Positions 1 to 9,605 of a stretch of 53,930 nucleotides of DNA are shown here, piece after piece. Position 1 is the first letter of the stretch; each line of letters begins with the position of its first letter. Position numbers and translations under genes: made by a program. The stretch covers positions 43,164 through 97,093 of the forward strand of contig JAPORQ010000035.1 in NCBI GenBank assembly GCA_026710155.1, in the 5' to 3' direction. The DNA comes from Paracoccaceae bacterium (GTDB taxonomy: Bacteria; Pseudomonadota; Alphaproteobacteria; Rhodobacterales; Rhodobacteraceae). A model generated the notes under the pieces. The model saw only the letters and a program-made list of their open reading frames with translations. It was not told where the DNA came from and made no database searches.

Positions 1-392
1 CCCGCGGTGTCTGAACACCTGTTGTATTTTCGGTAAATGGGAAATTCAATCAAGGATATAATTCCCTTTCTAATCACTTTCATTGTCAGAATGTGGTAGG
101 ATTTTATTTCCAAACTGACCTATTTAAAGCCAACATAGTGAATTATCTTGAGCATGTCTATTTTTTCCAATACCCATAATTGATTGCAATTTTCATTTGT
201 AACTGTTCTGGTATCCATGAGGGCCCTGAAAATAGGTTGAATCCGAATCCCCCAATATATGCGATATTGACTTGGGAAATTGTCATGAAAATGTAGCATG
301 ATTCTTTCAAACATCGGGTTTGTCTTGAACGTGGCCGGAACTCATTCCTTGATTTTGGGACATGTATCAAGTATGGTCAAGCCCCCACATCA
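1..392. other. non-coding or unassigned left edge
   Basis: I see no supportable gene here. The short open frames on both strands lack a ribosome binding site and any recognisable protein pattern. The stretch lies downstream of the hydrolase that ends at 393. Confidence 0.5.
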
Positions 393-1142
393 TTATCCTG
401 TTGAAGAAATGGATTCTATCGCTTCAATGATCAATTTCCGGCAAACGGCATCACTAAACCTGTGGTCCGCACCCTCAACCAGTTTCATCGCAATATCATT
501 GGCATTGACATGATGGAGGATTTTCCTGGAAACAGATGGCGAAACATCAATATCTTCGAGACCATGAAGCAGTCTGATTGGACATTGGTATTTTACCTCC
601 TTGTCAAACAGGCGAAATTGCTTTCCATCTTCCAATAGCTGAGCAGAAATATAATAATCTCCATCTTCATAATCCGATGGTAATTCCACATAACCTTTAC
701 GAGACAAATCCACTCTTTCTGAATCACCTAAACCCGCGTAAATTTCATCGGTGAATTGTACGGCACTGGCGATACCGACAAAGCCATGGACCTTGTCAGG
801 GTTTTGATGGGCATAATGCAAACCAATCCAACCTCCCAACGAAGACCCTACGAGGATTTGGGGCCCCAAATCCAACTCCTTGAACATGATATCCACACTC
901 GAATGCCAATCCTTGATCGTGGTCTCTTCAAATTTTCCCGAGGATTTACCATGCCCGAAATAATCAAATCTCAGATATGACCTGCCCTTCTCTTGACAAT
1001 AAGCCTTGAGAGCCAGTGCCTTGGTGCCTTCCATGTCGGATTTCAAACCAGGAAGGAATATGATGCCAGGTTCGTTACCTTCCAGTTTGTCATAGGCCAG
1101 ATAGGATTTTGAAGTTTCTGGTAATGTAATGTAGTTTGTCAT
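393..1142 (-). CDS. alpha/beta hydrolase, ABHD10-like (serine esterase/thioesterase)
   Basis: This is a cytoplasmic alpha/beta-hydrolase with no signal peptide. An N-terminal strand with GIIFLPG and a following GTKA motif resembles the ABHD10 family, whose members hydrolyse acyl thioesters or esters. The nucleophile elbow is GSSLGG. Counting from an in-frame ATG seven codons further upstream (1163), the nucleophile is about Ser108, the acid about Asp204 and the histidine about His234 (GADHRFS). I prefer the ATG at 1142 because a GAGG-type ribosome site sits just before it and the first seven residues look unlike the family. It is divergent from thrS. Family assignment is firm; the substrate is unknown. 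Confidence 0.8.
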   Translation of the reverse strand: MTNYITLPETSKSYLAYDKLEGNEPGIIFLPGLKSDMEGTKALALKAYCQEKGRSYLRFDYFGHGKSSGKFEETTIKDWHSSVDIMFKELDLGPQILVGSSLGGWIGLHYAHQNPDKVHGFVGIASAVQFTDEIYAGLGDSERVDLSRKGYVELPSDYEDGDYYISAQLLEDGKQFRLFDKEVKYQCPIRLLHGLEDIDVSPSVSRKILHHVNANDIAMKLVEGADHRFSDAVCRKLIIEAIESISSTG

Positions 1143-1312
1143 TCCACCTCTATTCCAATGCAAATTTTTGACTTGATAGTGACTTAATCATAACAGGTAA
1201 AGAATAATCCTATTTCCAGCCTTTAAAACTCCTTGCAATTCCTTATAGTCTAGTGATCAAGTTTTCCCACAACCGGGTGCATCGTGGGTGCCGAACAGAT
1301 GAGGACAAATCA

Positions 1313-3265
1313 ATGACTGAAAATATTTCAATTACCTTCCCCGATAACGTTTCCAGACAATACCACAAGGGTATTACTCCAGTTGAAATCGCTCGATCCA
1401 TCTCTCCCTCTCTGGAAAAGAAGGCTGTATCAGCGCTGGTAAATGAAATTCATTGGGACCTTCAATGGCCCATTAATTCCGACTCCACCTTGGAGATCAA
1501 CCAAATGGGGGACAATCCCCATGCTCTCGAACTCATTCGTCACGACTTTGCTCATGTAATGGCACGTGCCGTTCAGGAATTATGGCCTGAAACCAAGGTC
1601 ACCATCGGACCGGTTATCGATAGGGGATGGTATTACGATTTTGACAGGGACACTCCATTTACACCCGTTGATTTGCAAATCATTGAAAAGAAAATGAAGG
1701 AAATCATCAATTTGAGGGACAGGGTTTCCTTTGATGTCTGGGATCGTGAACGGGCCATTGAACATTATCGTGAGAACAATGAGCCCTACAAGATTGAACT
1801 CGTGGAAGCCATTCCCGAAGATCAGGAAATCAAGATGTACTGGCATGGCGACTGGCAAGACCTATGTCGTGGTCCTCACCTTTGCCACACGGGTCAGCTT
1901 CCCGCTGACTCCTTCAAGCTGATGAGCATAGCCGGAGCCTATTGGCGGGGTGACAGCAGAAACAAGATGCTGCAACGGATATACGGGATTGCTTTCAGGA
2001 ATCGCAAGGATCTGAAGGAACATCTGGCATTTCTTGAAGAGGCAAAGAAAAGAGATCATCGCAAATTGGGTGGCGAAATGAAGCTGTTCCATTTTCAGGA
2101 TGAAGCTCCCGGTATGGTCTTTTGGCATCCGAACGGATGGACCATCTACAAGGAAATGAAGTCTTACATGTCGAGGATCCAGGCCGAATACGGATATCTC
2201 GAAGTTAATACACCAGCTGTTCTGGATCGGAACCTGTGGGAAAAATCAGGGCACTGGGAAAAGTTTCAGGAACATATGTTTCTGGTAAATGTCGATAAGG
2301 AAATTGATCCGAATGATAGAATAAGTGCCTTGAAGCCCATGAACTGTCCTGGTCATGTCCAGATATACAACAAGGGATTGAAGAGTTATCGCGATCTGCC
2401 ACTTCGGATTTCGGAATTCGGTTCATGCACAAGATTTGAACCATCGGGAGCCCTGCATGGCTTGATGAGGGTTCGCGGTTTCGTACAGGATGATGCCCAC
2501 ATTTTTTGTGAAGAATCACAAATCCAGGCGGAAACCAAAAACTTCATCGAAATGTTATCAAAAATCTACCGGGATTTTGGTTTTGAAAAATTCAAAATCC
2601 TGTTTTCAGACAGACCCGAGGTCAGAGCAGGAACAGATGAAACCTGGGACAAGGCGGAAGAGGCATTGAAAAGCGCCACCGAGGCCTCTGGAAGTACTTT
2701 TGGACTGAACCCGGGCGAAGGAGCATTTTATGGCCCCAAACTCGAATTTCTATTGACCGACTCAATTGGTCGTGAATGGCAATGTGGAACGCTTCAGGTG
2801 GATTTCGTGTTACCTGAAAGACTTGATGCCAGTTTTATCGGCAGGGATGGCAACAAACATCGTCCGGTCATTCTTCACCGGGCAATACTCGGAAGTTTTG
2901 AAAGGTTTTTGGGTATACTGATTGAAAATTATGCCGGCAAAATTCCACTCTGGCTGGCACCAACCCAGGTTGTGGTTGCGACCATTGTTTCCGATGCCGA
3001 TGATTTTGCCAAAGAAGTGGTTGGAAAACTCAATGCATCTGGAATCAGGGCCATAACCGATATACGTAATGAAAAAATCGGTTATAAGGTTCGGGAGCAC
3101 TCATTGGCAAAAGTTCCCCATATTTTTGCCGTAGGAACAAGGGAAGTTGAAGAAAACACGGTTTCGGTCAGAACCCTGGGCAAAAAGCGGGTACGGAACA
3201 TGGCAGTTGATGAAGCTGTTGTGGAATTTATTGAACTGGTCAAGCCTCCCGATTTTCAAAATTGA
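1313..3265 (+). CDS. thrS: threonine--tRNA ligase
   Basis: Class II threonyl-tRNA synthetase that charges tRNA-Thr and edits mis-attached serine. The domains appear in the usual order. A TGS domain comes first. The editing domain has HDFAH (His77 and His81) and CRGPH. The catalytic core has MNCPGH with a zinc ligand, and motif 2 reads [11 protein letters not shown] followed by [13 protein letters not shown]-terminal anticodon-binding domain follows. The frame also opens at a GTG 20 codons upstream. I chose the ATG at 1313 because GAGG lies 8 bases before it and the TGS domain starts there. At 650 residues it is normal length. infC follows downstream, as in many bacteria. Confidence 0.97.
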   Translation: MTENISITFPDNVSRQYHKGITPVEIARSISPSLEKKAVSALVNEIHWDLQWPINSDSTLEINQMGDNPHALELIRHDFAHVMARAVQELWPETKVTIGPVIDRGWYYDFDRDTPFTPVDLQIIEKKMKEIINLRDRVSFDVWDRERAIEHYRENNEPYKIELVEAIPEDQEIKMYWHGDWQDLCRGPHLCHTGQLPADSFKLMSIAGAYWRGDSRNKMLQRIYGIAFRNRKDLKEHLAFLEEAKKRDHRKLGGEMKLFHFQDEAPGMVFWHPNGWTIYKEMKSYMSRIQAEYGYLEVNTPAVLDRNLWEKSGHWEKFQEHMFLVNVDKEIDPNDRISALKPMNCPGHVQIYNKGLKSYRDLPLRISEFGSCTRFEPSGALHGLMRVRGFVQDDAHIFCEESQIQAETKNFIEMLSKIYRDFGFEKFKILFSDRPEVRAGTDETWDKAEEALKSATEASGSTFGLNPGEGAFYGPKLEFLLTDSIGREWQCGTLQVDFVLPERLDASFIGRDGNKHRPVILHRAILGSFERFLGILIENYAGKIPLWLAPTQVVVATIVSDADDFAKEVVGKLNASGIRAITDIRNEKIGYKVREHSLAKVPHIFAVGTREVEENTVSVRTLGKKRVRNMAVDEAVVEFIELVKPPDFQN

Positions 3266-3370
3266 CCAAATTGTTTGAAAAATATCACTATGGTGTGAAT
3301 AATGATTGACCTTATATATTGAAAAATGAAACTACATGGTTAAAATTAAATTTCCATATCGGTATAAAAT

Positions 3371-3377
3371 AAGGAAG
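3371..3377 (+). promoter_or_regulatory. infC ribosome binding site
   Basis: AAGGAAG lies 6 bases before the ATA at 3384. An in-frame TAA at 3378-3380 excludes any start further upstream, so this site fixes the non-canonical start codon. Confidence 0.8.
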
Positions 3378-3383
3378 TAACCC

Positions 3384-3926
3384 ATAGCAAGAAAACCATT
3401 CCAACCCAATTCTCAAAGAAAAGTTGGGCCCCGTGCAAATGAAGAAATTGATGCACTAAAAATTCGCCTGATTGGGGCAAACGGCGAAAATATCGGAATA
3501 GTATCTCCCAATGAAGGTCTCGACATGGCAAGCCGTGTCGGTCTTGATTTGGTGGAAATTTCGGCCAATGCCGATCCTCCCGTGTGCAAGATCATGGATT
3601 ACGGCAAATACAAATATACCCAGCAAAAGAAGGAATCCCTTGCCCGGAAAAAACAGAAGATTATCGAGGTAAAGGAAGTCAAATTTCGGCCAAACACCGG
3701 AATCCATGACTATAATGTGAAACTGCGAAATGTTCTCAGATTTCTTGAGAACGGTGATCAGGTCAAGGTAACATTGCGGTTCAGGGGTCGTGAAATGGCC
3801 CACCAGTCACTGGGCAAGGATTTGCTGGATAGAGTCAAGGACGATGTCGGTGAAATGGGCAAGCTGGTAGCTACTCCCAAGTATGAAGGCCGACAGATAT
3901 TCATGGTTTTGGGACCGGCAAAATAA
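3384..3926 (+). CDS. infC: translation initiation factor IF-3 (ATA start codon)
   Basis: IF-3 binds the 30S subunit, prevents premature 50S joining and rejects non-standard start codons. The 180-residue protein begins (as read) with [10 protein letters not shown] and then [17 protein letters not shown], the typical IF-3 N-domain. The linker and C-domain follow ([23 protein letters not shown]). The start must be ATA at 3384: an in-frame TAA sits two codons earlier and a good ribosome site precedes it. An ATG at 3525 would remove 47 conserved residues. Rare AUU, AUC or AUA starts are characteristic of infC and allow IF-3 to repress its own translation. The usual followers rpmI and rplT are absent; a thiolase comes next. 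Confidence 0.95.
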   Translation: MARKPFQPNSQRKVGPRANEEIDALKIRLIGANGENIGIVSPNEGLDMASRVGLDLVEISANADPPVCKIMDYGKYKYTQQKKESLARKKQKIIEVKEVKFRPNTGIHDYNVKLRNVLRFLENGDQVKVTLRFRGREMAHQSLGKDLLDRVKDDVGEMGKLVATPKYEGRQIFMVLGPAK

Positions 3927-3996
3927 ATCGTTGATAACTGGCAATGGCCTTTCAAGCTTATTTCCGGATATTTGATTCCGTCGGGAACAGTCAACA

Positions 3997-5172
3997 ATGG
4001 ATAATATTGTAATAGCTGGTACCAAAAGAACGCCGATTGGCAGGTTTCAGGGTGCTCTCAGCCATCTCTCAGCCCCTCAACTTGGAGGACTATCCATTGA
4101 AGGTTCCCTCAAACATGCAGGAATTGACCCTCACAGGATAGATGAAGTATACATGGGATGTGTTCTTCCGGCAGGGTTGGGCCAGGCCCCGGCACGGCAG
4201 GCCGGAATGACTGGAGGCATACCCAAGCAAACACCGGCCACAACGATCAACAAGATGTGTGGTTCCGGAATGAAAGCCATCATGACCGGAGTTGATCAAC
4301 TGAATCTGAATCAGGCCGAGATCATAGTTGCAGGTGGCATGGAAAGCATGTCAAGGGCACCACTCTATTGTCCAGACGCCCGGATAGGCAAGCGGTTGGG
4401 ACATACCAAAATGTTGGACCACATGCTCATCGACGGTTTGACCGATGCCTATGGTGATCATGCCCATATGGGTGCATTTGCCGATGATTGTGCAACCCAA
4501 TACGACATAACCAGGGAAGATCAGGATAAATATGCCCATGAATCCTACTGTCGTGCCCTGAAAGCCCAAGTATCGGGTCAGGCACGAAAGGAAATAATGC
4601 CTGCCATATCTTCCAATGGTCAAACCATCGAGTTGGATGAGGAACCAGTGGAACCAAATTTGGAAAAAATGGGAAAACTCCTACCCGTGTTCAAGAAAAG
4701 GGGTACGGTTACACCTGCCAATTCTTCAAAAATTTCCGACGGCGCCGCCTCGGTTGTTTTGGGCAAGGAAACTGTAATCAGAAAATCGGAAAATCCTGTT
4801 TTGGCCCGAATTGTTGGACATGACACCTTCGCACAGGAGCCGGGTAATTTTCCGACTTCTCCCATATACACAGTGCGGAATCTCTTGGAAAAGCTTTCCT
4901 GGAAGAAGGAGGAGGTCGATCTCTGGGAGGTCAATGAAGCCTTTGCGGTTGTGGCCCTTGTCTTCATGAAGGTTTTGGGAATACCACTGGAAAAGATCAA
5001 TGTAAATGGTGGTGCCTGTTCGCTTGGGCATCCCATTGGATGTTCCGGTGCTCGAATTGTAACTTCACTTGTTCATGGAATGCACAGCAGAAATGCCAGG
5101 CGGGGCATTGCAGCAATTTGCATAGGTGGTGGTGAAGCAACTTCAATTGCCCTGGAAATTTCATCCCCCTGA
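3997..5172 (+). CDS. acetyl-CoA C-acetyltransferase (thiolase)
   Basis: Thiolase-family enzyme that condenses or cleaves acyl-CoA, most likely acetoacetyl-CoA. The active-site nucleophile is Cys88 in NKMCGSG. The conserved blocks VNEAFA, NGGACSLGHPIG (His345) and CIGGGEA (Cys375) are all present. At 391 residues it has the usual length for biosynthetic-type thiolases (AtoB/PhaA-like). The start ATG at 3997 is supported by the typical N-terminus (IVIAGTKRTPIGRFQG). Its 3' end overlaps the convergent acyltransferase gene by 12 bases. I cannot tell from sequence alone whether it serves beta-oxidation, polyhydroxybutyrate or the ethylmalonyl-CoA route. Confidence 0.92.
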   Translation: MDNIVIAGTKRTPIGRFQGALSHLSAPQLGGLSIEGSLKHAGIDPHRIDEVYMGCVLPAGLGQAPARQAGMTGGIPKQTPATTINKMCGSGMKAIMTGVDQLNLNQAEIIVAGGMESMSRAPLYCPDARIGKRLGHTKMLDHMLIDGLTDAYGDHAHMGAFADDCATQYDITREDQDKYAHESYCRALKAQVSGQARKEIMPAISSNGQTIELDEEPVEPNLEKMGKLLPVFKKRGTVTPANSSKISDGAASVVLGKETVIRKSENPVLARIVGHDTFAQEPGNFPTSPIYTVRNLLEKLSWKKEEVDLWEVNEAFAVVALVFMKVLGIPLEKINVNGGACSLGHPIGCSGARIVTSLVHGMHSRNARRGIAAICIGGGEATSIALEISSP

Positions 5173-6030
5173 GAGGTTTTTCCATCGCCGGTGGATCCAA
5201 TACCACTGTTCGGGATAATTCAGTACCATTGATTCAAGACTGTGATTCAACTCCTGGGTAACCGTTTTGGGATCTGTCAATGGTATGGATGATTCCAGTA
5301 CGATTTCAAAATTCAGGCCATCCTCCTTTCTGATACCATAGCAGGGTATGACCAGAACATTGTACCTGATTGCCAATTGCCCCACTCCGATTCTGGTTTT
5401 CGTTGGCACCCCCAGAAATTCCACTTCCTCACCCCTGCTAGCATACTGGTCATTAAGGAGTGATACTATACCACCCTTCCTGAGATGTCTGATCATCTTG
5501 AGGGTTCCCTTCTTTTTCGTTGAAAAAAGAGGGGCACCCTTCTTTTTGATGTTCTTGACGTAATGCTCGTTGAAAAAGGCATTGCGCATGGGTTGATAGA
5601 CGCCCGAGACAACATGCCCCTTCATGGTGAGGTAAGCCCTGACCGCTTCAAAATTACCGAAATGACCACTGACCAGGAATACCGGCTGGTTTTCCTCTTG
5701 TGCCTTGATCAACTCCGCGAATCCAGCCCCCCGTACCGAATACATGTTGGCCCTGTTCGTGAACTCCTTGCCGCTGTAGTTTTCGCAAAACAGCCTGCCG
5801 AAATTATTGATGACTCCCTTGGTGATATTTGCCCTTGCATCACTACTCATTTCAGGAAAAATCAATTTGAGATTGTTGTGCACCCGTTGATCCATGTCGG
5901 TCAGGGGTGCGATCACCCTTTCCATTGTCTTGCCGCTGATAGCCACCCTTTTTTCGTAAGGAATCAACCTCATCACAAGGAGCATGGACCTCAGGGAAAG
6001 ATAAACCAGATAATCATAAAAAACGGACAT
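5161..6030 (-). CDS. lipid A biosynthesis (KDO)2-lipid IVA acyltransferase-like (LpxL/HtrB family)
   Basis: Inner-membrane acyltransferase of the LpxL/LpxM superfamily, which adds secondary acyl chains to lipid A. It has an N-terminal hydrophobic segment (about residues 6-24) and the catalytic HX4E motif at His123-Glu128 (HFGNFE). A basic stretch and the substrate-binding region (NDQYASRGEEVEFLG) follow, and the C-terminus PEQWYWIHRRWK is diagnostic. At 289 residues it is normal length. It lies 24 bases downstream of the EamA transporter and is probably cotranscribed with it. Assignment to the family is strong; which acyl position it modifies is not visible. Confidence 0.88.
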   Translation of the reverse strand: MSVFYDYLVYLSLRSMLLVMRLIPYEKRVAISGKTMERVIAPLTDMDQRVHNNLKLIFPEMSSDARANITKGVINNFGRLFCENYSGKEFTNRANMYSVRGAGFAELIKAQEENQPVFLVSGHFGNFEAVRAYLTMKGHVVSGVYQPMRNAFFNEHYVKNIKKKGAPLFSTKKKGTLKMIRHLRKGGIVSLLNDQYASRGEEVEFLGVPTKTRIGVGQLAIRYNVLVIPCYGIRKEDGLNFEIVLESSIPLTDPKTVTQELNHSLESMVLNYPEQWYWIHRRWKNLSGG

Positions 6031-6054
6031 TTATTATGTCACCTTCAACAATGG

Positions 6055-6933
6055 TTAGTTGTGTTGCTGCCTGAATTCGTACCACCAGATATACAAACCA
6101 GCGAGGATAATGATCAATGCTCCAATATAAGTCCAAATGTCTGGAAACTCTTCGAAAAACAACATTCCGAATATCGTTGAAAAGATTATCGAGGCATAGG
6201 TAAAGGGAGAAAGAATCGAAGCATGCACTTTGAAAAGGGAATATATGATCAACAATTGACCAATGGTTCCCAGAATGGCAATCATGCCTATGAATTTAAA
6301 ATCATCCAGACTCGGTGTCGTCCAATAAAATGGAACAACCAGGGATGATGCGACAGCTCCAATGATTGTCGTATAAAACAAACTGCTCCAGATGGTTTCC
6401 GATTTGCTGAGGTACTTTGTGGCTATGAAGTAGCCGGCAAATCCCAAGGCACCACCAATCGGGTATAGTGCGTAAGGTGTGAACACAGCTGTTCCGGGGC
6501 GTATGATTATGAGTGCTCCCAACAATCCGAAACAAACCCCTATTATTTTTTGCCATCCCAGACTCTCACCCAGAAAATAATAGGCCGCAAGGACGACAAA
6601 AAGAGGATTGATCTGAAGAATTGCCGTTGCCGCACCCAATTCGATTGATGAAAAACCCGTGAAGAAACATATCGTTCCCATGAACAAGAAGAGTGACCTG
6701 AGTAATTGCAGGCCCAACTGACTTGTTGCGAGGGTGGCTTTCAGGTTGGGAATAATGATTATCAATACGAGGAGACACTGGCCGAGGTATCGAATCCATA
6801 CCAGATTGAGTATTTCATAGTCGCTTGAAAGATACTTTACAGTTGCATCCATGGATGAAAGGAAAAAGATGGCCAGAATTATCGAAACAATCCCGATGGT
6901 CAAAGGGGAGAATTTCCGAAGAGTTGAAATCAT
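6055..6933 (-). CDS. EamA/DMT-family transporter
   Basis: Drug/metabolite-transporter superfamily permease. Its 292 residues contain about ten hydrophobic segments arranged as two EamA repeats. The first repeat contains the family-typical stretch GAATAILQINPLFVVLAAYYFLGE, and the second ends with a similar pattern (FEEFPDIWTYIGALIIILAGLY). Such proteins export or import small metabolites; one alphaproteobacterial subgroup takes up S-adenosylmethionine, but nothing in the sequence fixes a substrate here. It begins an apparent two-gene reverse operon with the LpxL-like gene and is divergent from the hpaB-like gene, with a 164-base AT-rich gap between them. Confidence 0.85.
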   Translation of the reverse strand: MISTLRKFSPLTIGIVSIILAIFFLSSMDATVKYLSSDYEILNLVWIRYLGQCLLVLIIIIPNLKATLATSQLGLQLLRSLFLFMGTICFFTGFSSIELGAATAILQINPLFVVLAAYYFLGESLGWQKIIGVCFGLLGALIIIRPGTAVFTPYALYPIGGALGFAGYFIATKYLSKSETIWSSLFYTTIIGAVASSLVVPFYWTTPSLDDFKFIGMIAILGTIGQLLIIYSLFKVHASILSPFTYASIIFSTIFGMLFFEEFPDIWTYIGALIIILAGLYIWWYEFRQQHN

Positions 6934-7097
6934 GAATCAATGCATCAAAAAATTGGGTATTATCGACAAATCAATTATTTTTCTCTAACAAAAATGCCAT
7001 GAATAAATTAGGGTTATAAAACATATGTATTCTGATAGAGAATATAATTCAGTTTTTGTGACAAATTTCAGATACTTTCAAAATTGGAAAGGAAAAC

Positions 7098-8600
7098 ATG
7101 ATTAGAACCGGTGAGGAATATATCGAATCCATACGGGATGGAAGAGAAGTGCATATCAACGGGGAAAAGGTAAAGGATGTTCCGACACATCCAATGTTCA
7201 AGCCCATCGTTGATGTTCGGGCCAGAATTTACGACATGCAGAATGAATCCTCCTTCGAGTCCTTACTAACCTACGAGGATAATGACGAGAAGTATGCAAC
7301 ATCCCTGAAACCGCCAAAGACCCAGAGTGACTGGTGGCAGAAAAGAAAAATCACCAACACGGTTTTTGCCGAAATCGGAGGCGTCGTCACCCGGGTTGGA
7401 GATGAAACCGTAGGAGAAATGTGGTCCCTCTTCGATGGCCAGGACATACTCAACCAGGTGGATCCACAATTTTCAGAAAACATCAAGCGTCATATTGATC
7501 TCGTTACCTGCAACGATCCCTTTCATGTTTCAGCAAATACCGACCCCAAGGGTGATCGCTCCAAGCATCCCAAGGACCAAGACCCGGACATGCTGCTCCA
7601 TGTGGTCAAGGAAACCGATGCCGGGCTGATCGTCCGGGGAGCCAAGTTTGAAACGGCCGCGGCATATGCCAATCAGGCATTTACCAAGCCGACCATTGCC
7701 AATTGGGGAAATGACGCGTATTCAGATTATGCGGTTGGATTTATCTGCGATTTATCCTCACCGGGTATTAAAATGATCTGCCGAACAGGCTTTGCGGGTG
7801 AATCCCCTGCCGCCGACTATCCACTTGGCAATAAGTTTGATGAGGTGGACAGCCTGGTTATTTTTGACAATGTTCTTGTACCTTGGGAAAATGTCCTGTT
7901 TTACAGGCATACCAAGGCAGCCGTGTTTATACGGGCAACCCTGCACAGGTATTCCGCCTTTGCTTTTGTCCAGAGAAACCTGGCCTTTACCGATCTGATG
8001 ATCGGTGCAGCCCTCTTCAATGCCCGACAGACAGGATTGGACAAGCAACCTGCAGTACAGGAAAAACTGGCTCATCTGGCTGTTTACCGTGAAGGAATAA
8101 ACGCTCACCTGACAGCTGCCATTGCCTTGGCCGAACCAAGCCCGGGTGGATTGCTCATGCCCAACCAGTCCCTGCTTTACACGGGACGGGTCCATGCCTG
8201 CTCAAATTATCACCAGATAATGCATATCGCCCGGGAACTTTGTGGCGGCCAAATTTGCATCACTCCCGATCACGCCTCCTTCCAGGACGAAGAGTCCGGG
8301 CCGTGGATGGACAAATTCTATACCATCAACGAAAGCTGGTGTGCAGAAGACCGCAGAAAGCTGCTGGCTTTTGCCAGGGACCTCCTCAATTCAGATTACG
8401 CAGGACATCGCCTGACCTTCCAACTATTTGCTCAATCACCCCCGTTTGCCCACCTGGGTGCGGTTTACAGAAATTTTGGGTGGGATGGACCACTGGATCT
8501 GGTCAAGAACGCTGCCGAACTTTCCGATCAGGTTGTTAAGGATATCAAATTGCGCAAGTGGCTGGATTGTGAACCTGACCTGAGTAATGAGGTGGAGTGA
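7098..8600 (+). CDS. HpaB-family FADH2-dependent aromatic monooxygenase (4-hydroxyphenylacetate 3-monooxygenase-like)
   Basis: Oxygenase of two-component flavin monooxygenases, which use FADH2 from a partner reductase to hydroxylate a phenolic ring. The N-terminus (RTGEEYIESIRDGREVHING, THPMFKPIVD) and the central VFFDN-like flavin block (VIFDNVLVPWENVLFY) are characteristic of the HpaB/PvcC acyl-CoA-dehydrogenase-fold family. Its 500 residues match the family. A flavin-reductase domain is encoded 41 bases downstream, as expected for the partner. The RidA and DUF1028 genes that follow suggest the product is processed further, perhaps through an imine or amide. The true substrate is unknown, and 4-hydroxyphenylacetate is only a family label. 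Confidence 0.85.
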   Translation: MIRTGEEYIESIRDGREVHINGEKVKDVPTHPMFKPIVDVRARIYDMQNESSFESLLTYEDNDEKYATSLKPPKTQSDWWQKRKITNTVFAEIGGVVTRVGDETVGEMWSLFDGQDILNQVDPQFSENIKRHIDLVTCNDPFHVSANTDPKGDRSKHPKDQDPDMLLHVVKETDAGLIVRGAKFETAAAYANQAFTKPTIANWGNDAYSDYAVGFICDLSSPGIKMICRTGFAGESPAADYPLGNKFDEVDSLVIFDNVLVPWENVLFYRHTKAAVFIRATLHRYSAFAFVQRNLAFTDLMIGAALFNARQTGLDKQPAVQEKLAHLAVYREGINAHLTAAIALAEPSPGGLLMPNQSLLYTGRVHACSNYHQIMHIARELCGGQICITPDHASFQDEESGPWMDKFYTINESWCAEDRRKLLAFARDLLNSDYAGHRLTFQLFAQSPPFAHLGAVYRNFGWDGPLDLVKNAAELSDQVVKDIKLRKWLDCEPDLSNEVE

Positions 8601-8641
8601 AAATCGTTATTTAACTAAATTGAATTGAACAAGGCATTTCA

Positions 8642-9604
8642 TTGTTGTCAGCAGAAAACAGGGATCGAGACAGGTTTCTTGAGGGGATGCGTTATACGGC
8701 ATCCGCCGTCAACATCGTCACCACTGATGGCAAGGCAGGCAAGGCAGGTGTCACCGTCTCGGCAATGACACCGGTTTCCGCTGATGGTGACAATCCGACC
8801 CTTCTGGTTTGTGTTCATCATCTAAGTCCTGCCTGCAAGGCCATTTTGCAAAACAGGGTTTTCGGAGTCAGTATACTGTCCCAGAAGCAATCCTTTATAG
8901 CAGACACCTTTGCCGGGCGGATACAGGCCGAAGGAAATGACAAGTTTAACTGTACCGAATGGATAATTGGTGAAACTGGTGTTCCCCTGGTCCTGAACTC
9001 ATTGGTATCATTTGAATGTCACATGCTTGAAAATACTCGAGTTGGATCACACCATATTTTTATTGGTGGGGTACAGAATACTGGCTTCCAGAAGGACGAA
9101 CTTCCCCTGATCTATTCGAACAGGGCTTATGGTTCCCCTGGGACTATAGACATTGGCAAGAATCCTGATCATATGGAAGGAGAAAGTATGATACATCAAC
9201 GAATTCGACCATTCAATACAAGGGATACATATCCTGAACAAAATTTGAACAATGATCTCAGCCAAGGTGTAGTGGCAAAGGGGACAATGGTTTTTTTGCG
9301 GGGACAGGTATCGCAGGATCTGGAAACCAGGAAATCATTACATCCCTCAGACCCAACCCTGCAAACTCGCAAGACCATGGAAAATATAAAATTTCTCCTG
9401 GAAGAAGCGGGCAGCGACCTTGGTCATGTTTGCAGAATCGTGGTCTATCTCACCGATATAAGGTACAGGGAAGAAGTATACCAAGAGATGGGAACTTGGT
9501 TAAGAGGGGTATTCCCCTGTTCAACCGGGCTGGTGGTTTCAAGCCTGGCTCGTCCAGAATGGTTGGTGGAAATTGAAGTGACCGCCGTAATACCGGAGGT
9601 ATAA
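8642..9604 (+). CDS. flavin reductase-RidA fusion protein
   Basis: One uninterrupted frame joins two proteins that are usually separate. Residues 1 to about 170 are a flavin reductase of the HpaC/RutF type (RFLEGMRYTASAVNIVTTDG, GVTVSAMTPVSADG), which would supply FADH2 to the monooxygenase upstream. Residues 183-320 are a complete RidA/YjgF domain, a family that hydrolyses reactive enamines and imines; it ends with LARPEWLVEIEVTAVIP. The start is a TTG at 8642 with AAGG 8 bases before it; no ATG lies early enough. A strong AAGGAG sits 5 bases before Met183 (ATG 9188), so a separate 138-residue RidA could also be made. It ends one base before the DUF1028 gene. Confidence 0.85.
   Translation: MLSAENRDRDRFLEGMRYTASAVNIVTTDGKAGKAGVTVSAMTPVSADGDNPTLLVCVHHLSPACKAILQNRVFGVSILSQKQSFIADTFAGRIQAEGNDKFNCTEWIIGETGVPLVLNSLVSFECHMLENTRVGSHHIFIGGVQNTGFQKDELPLIYSNRAYGSPGTIDIGKNPDHMEGESMIHQRIRPFNTRDTYPEQNLNNDLSQGVVAKGTMVFLRGQVSQDLETRKSLHPSDPTLQTRKTMENIKFLLEEAGSDLGHVCRIVVYLTDIRYREEVYQEMGTWLRGVFPCSTGLVVSSLARPEWLVEIEVTAVIPEV
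9177..9190 (+). promoter_or_regulatory. internal ribosome binding site and ATG for a free RidA
   Basis: AAGGAG at 9177-9182 precedes ATG 9188 by 5 bases inside the reductase-RidA frame, exactly where the RidA domain begins. It is either a relic of two formerly separate genes or an active second start. Confidence 0.6.
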
Positions 9605-9605
9605 A

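Noticed and set aside
5563-6180. 205-codon forward frame over the acyltransferase
   Set aside because: Antisense to a clear LpxL-family gene and crosses into the next gene.
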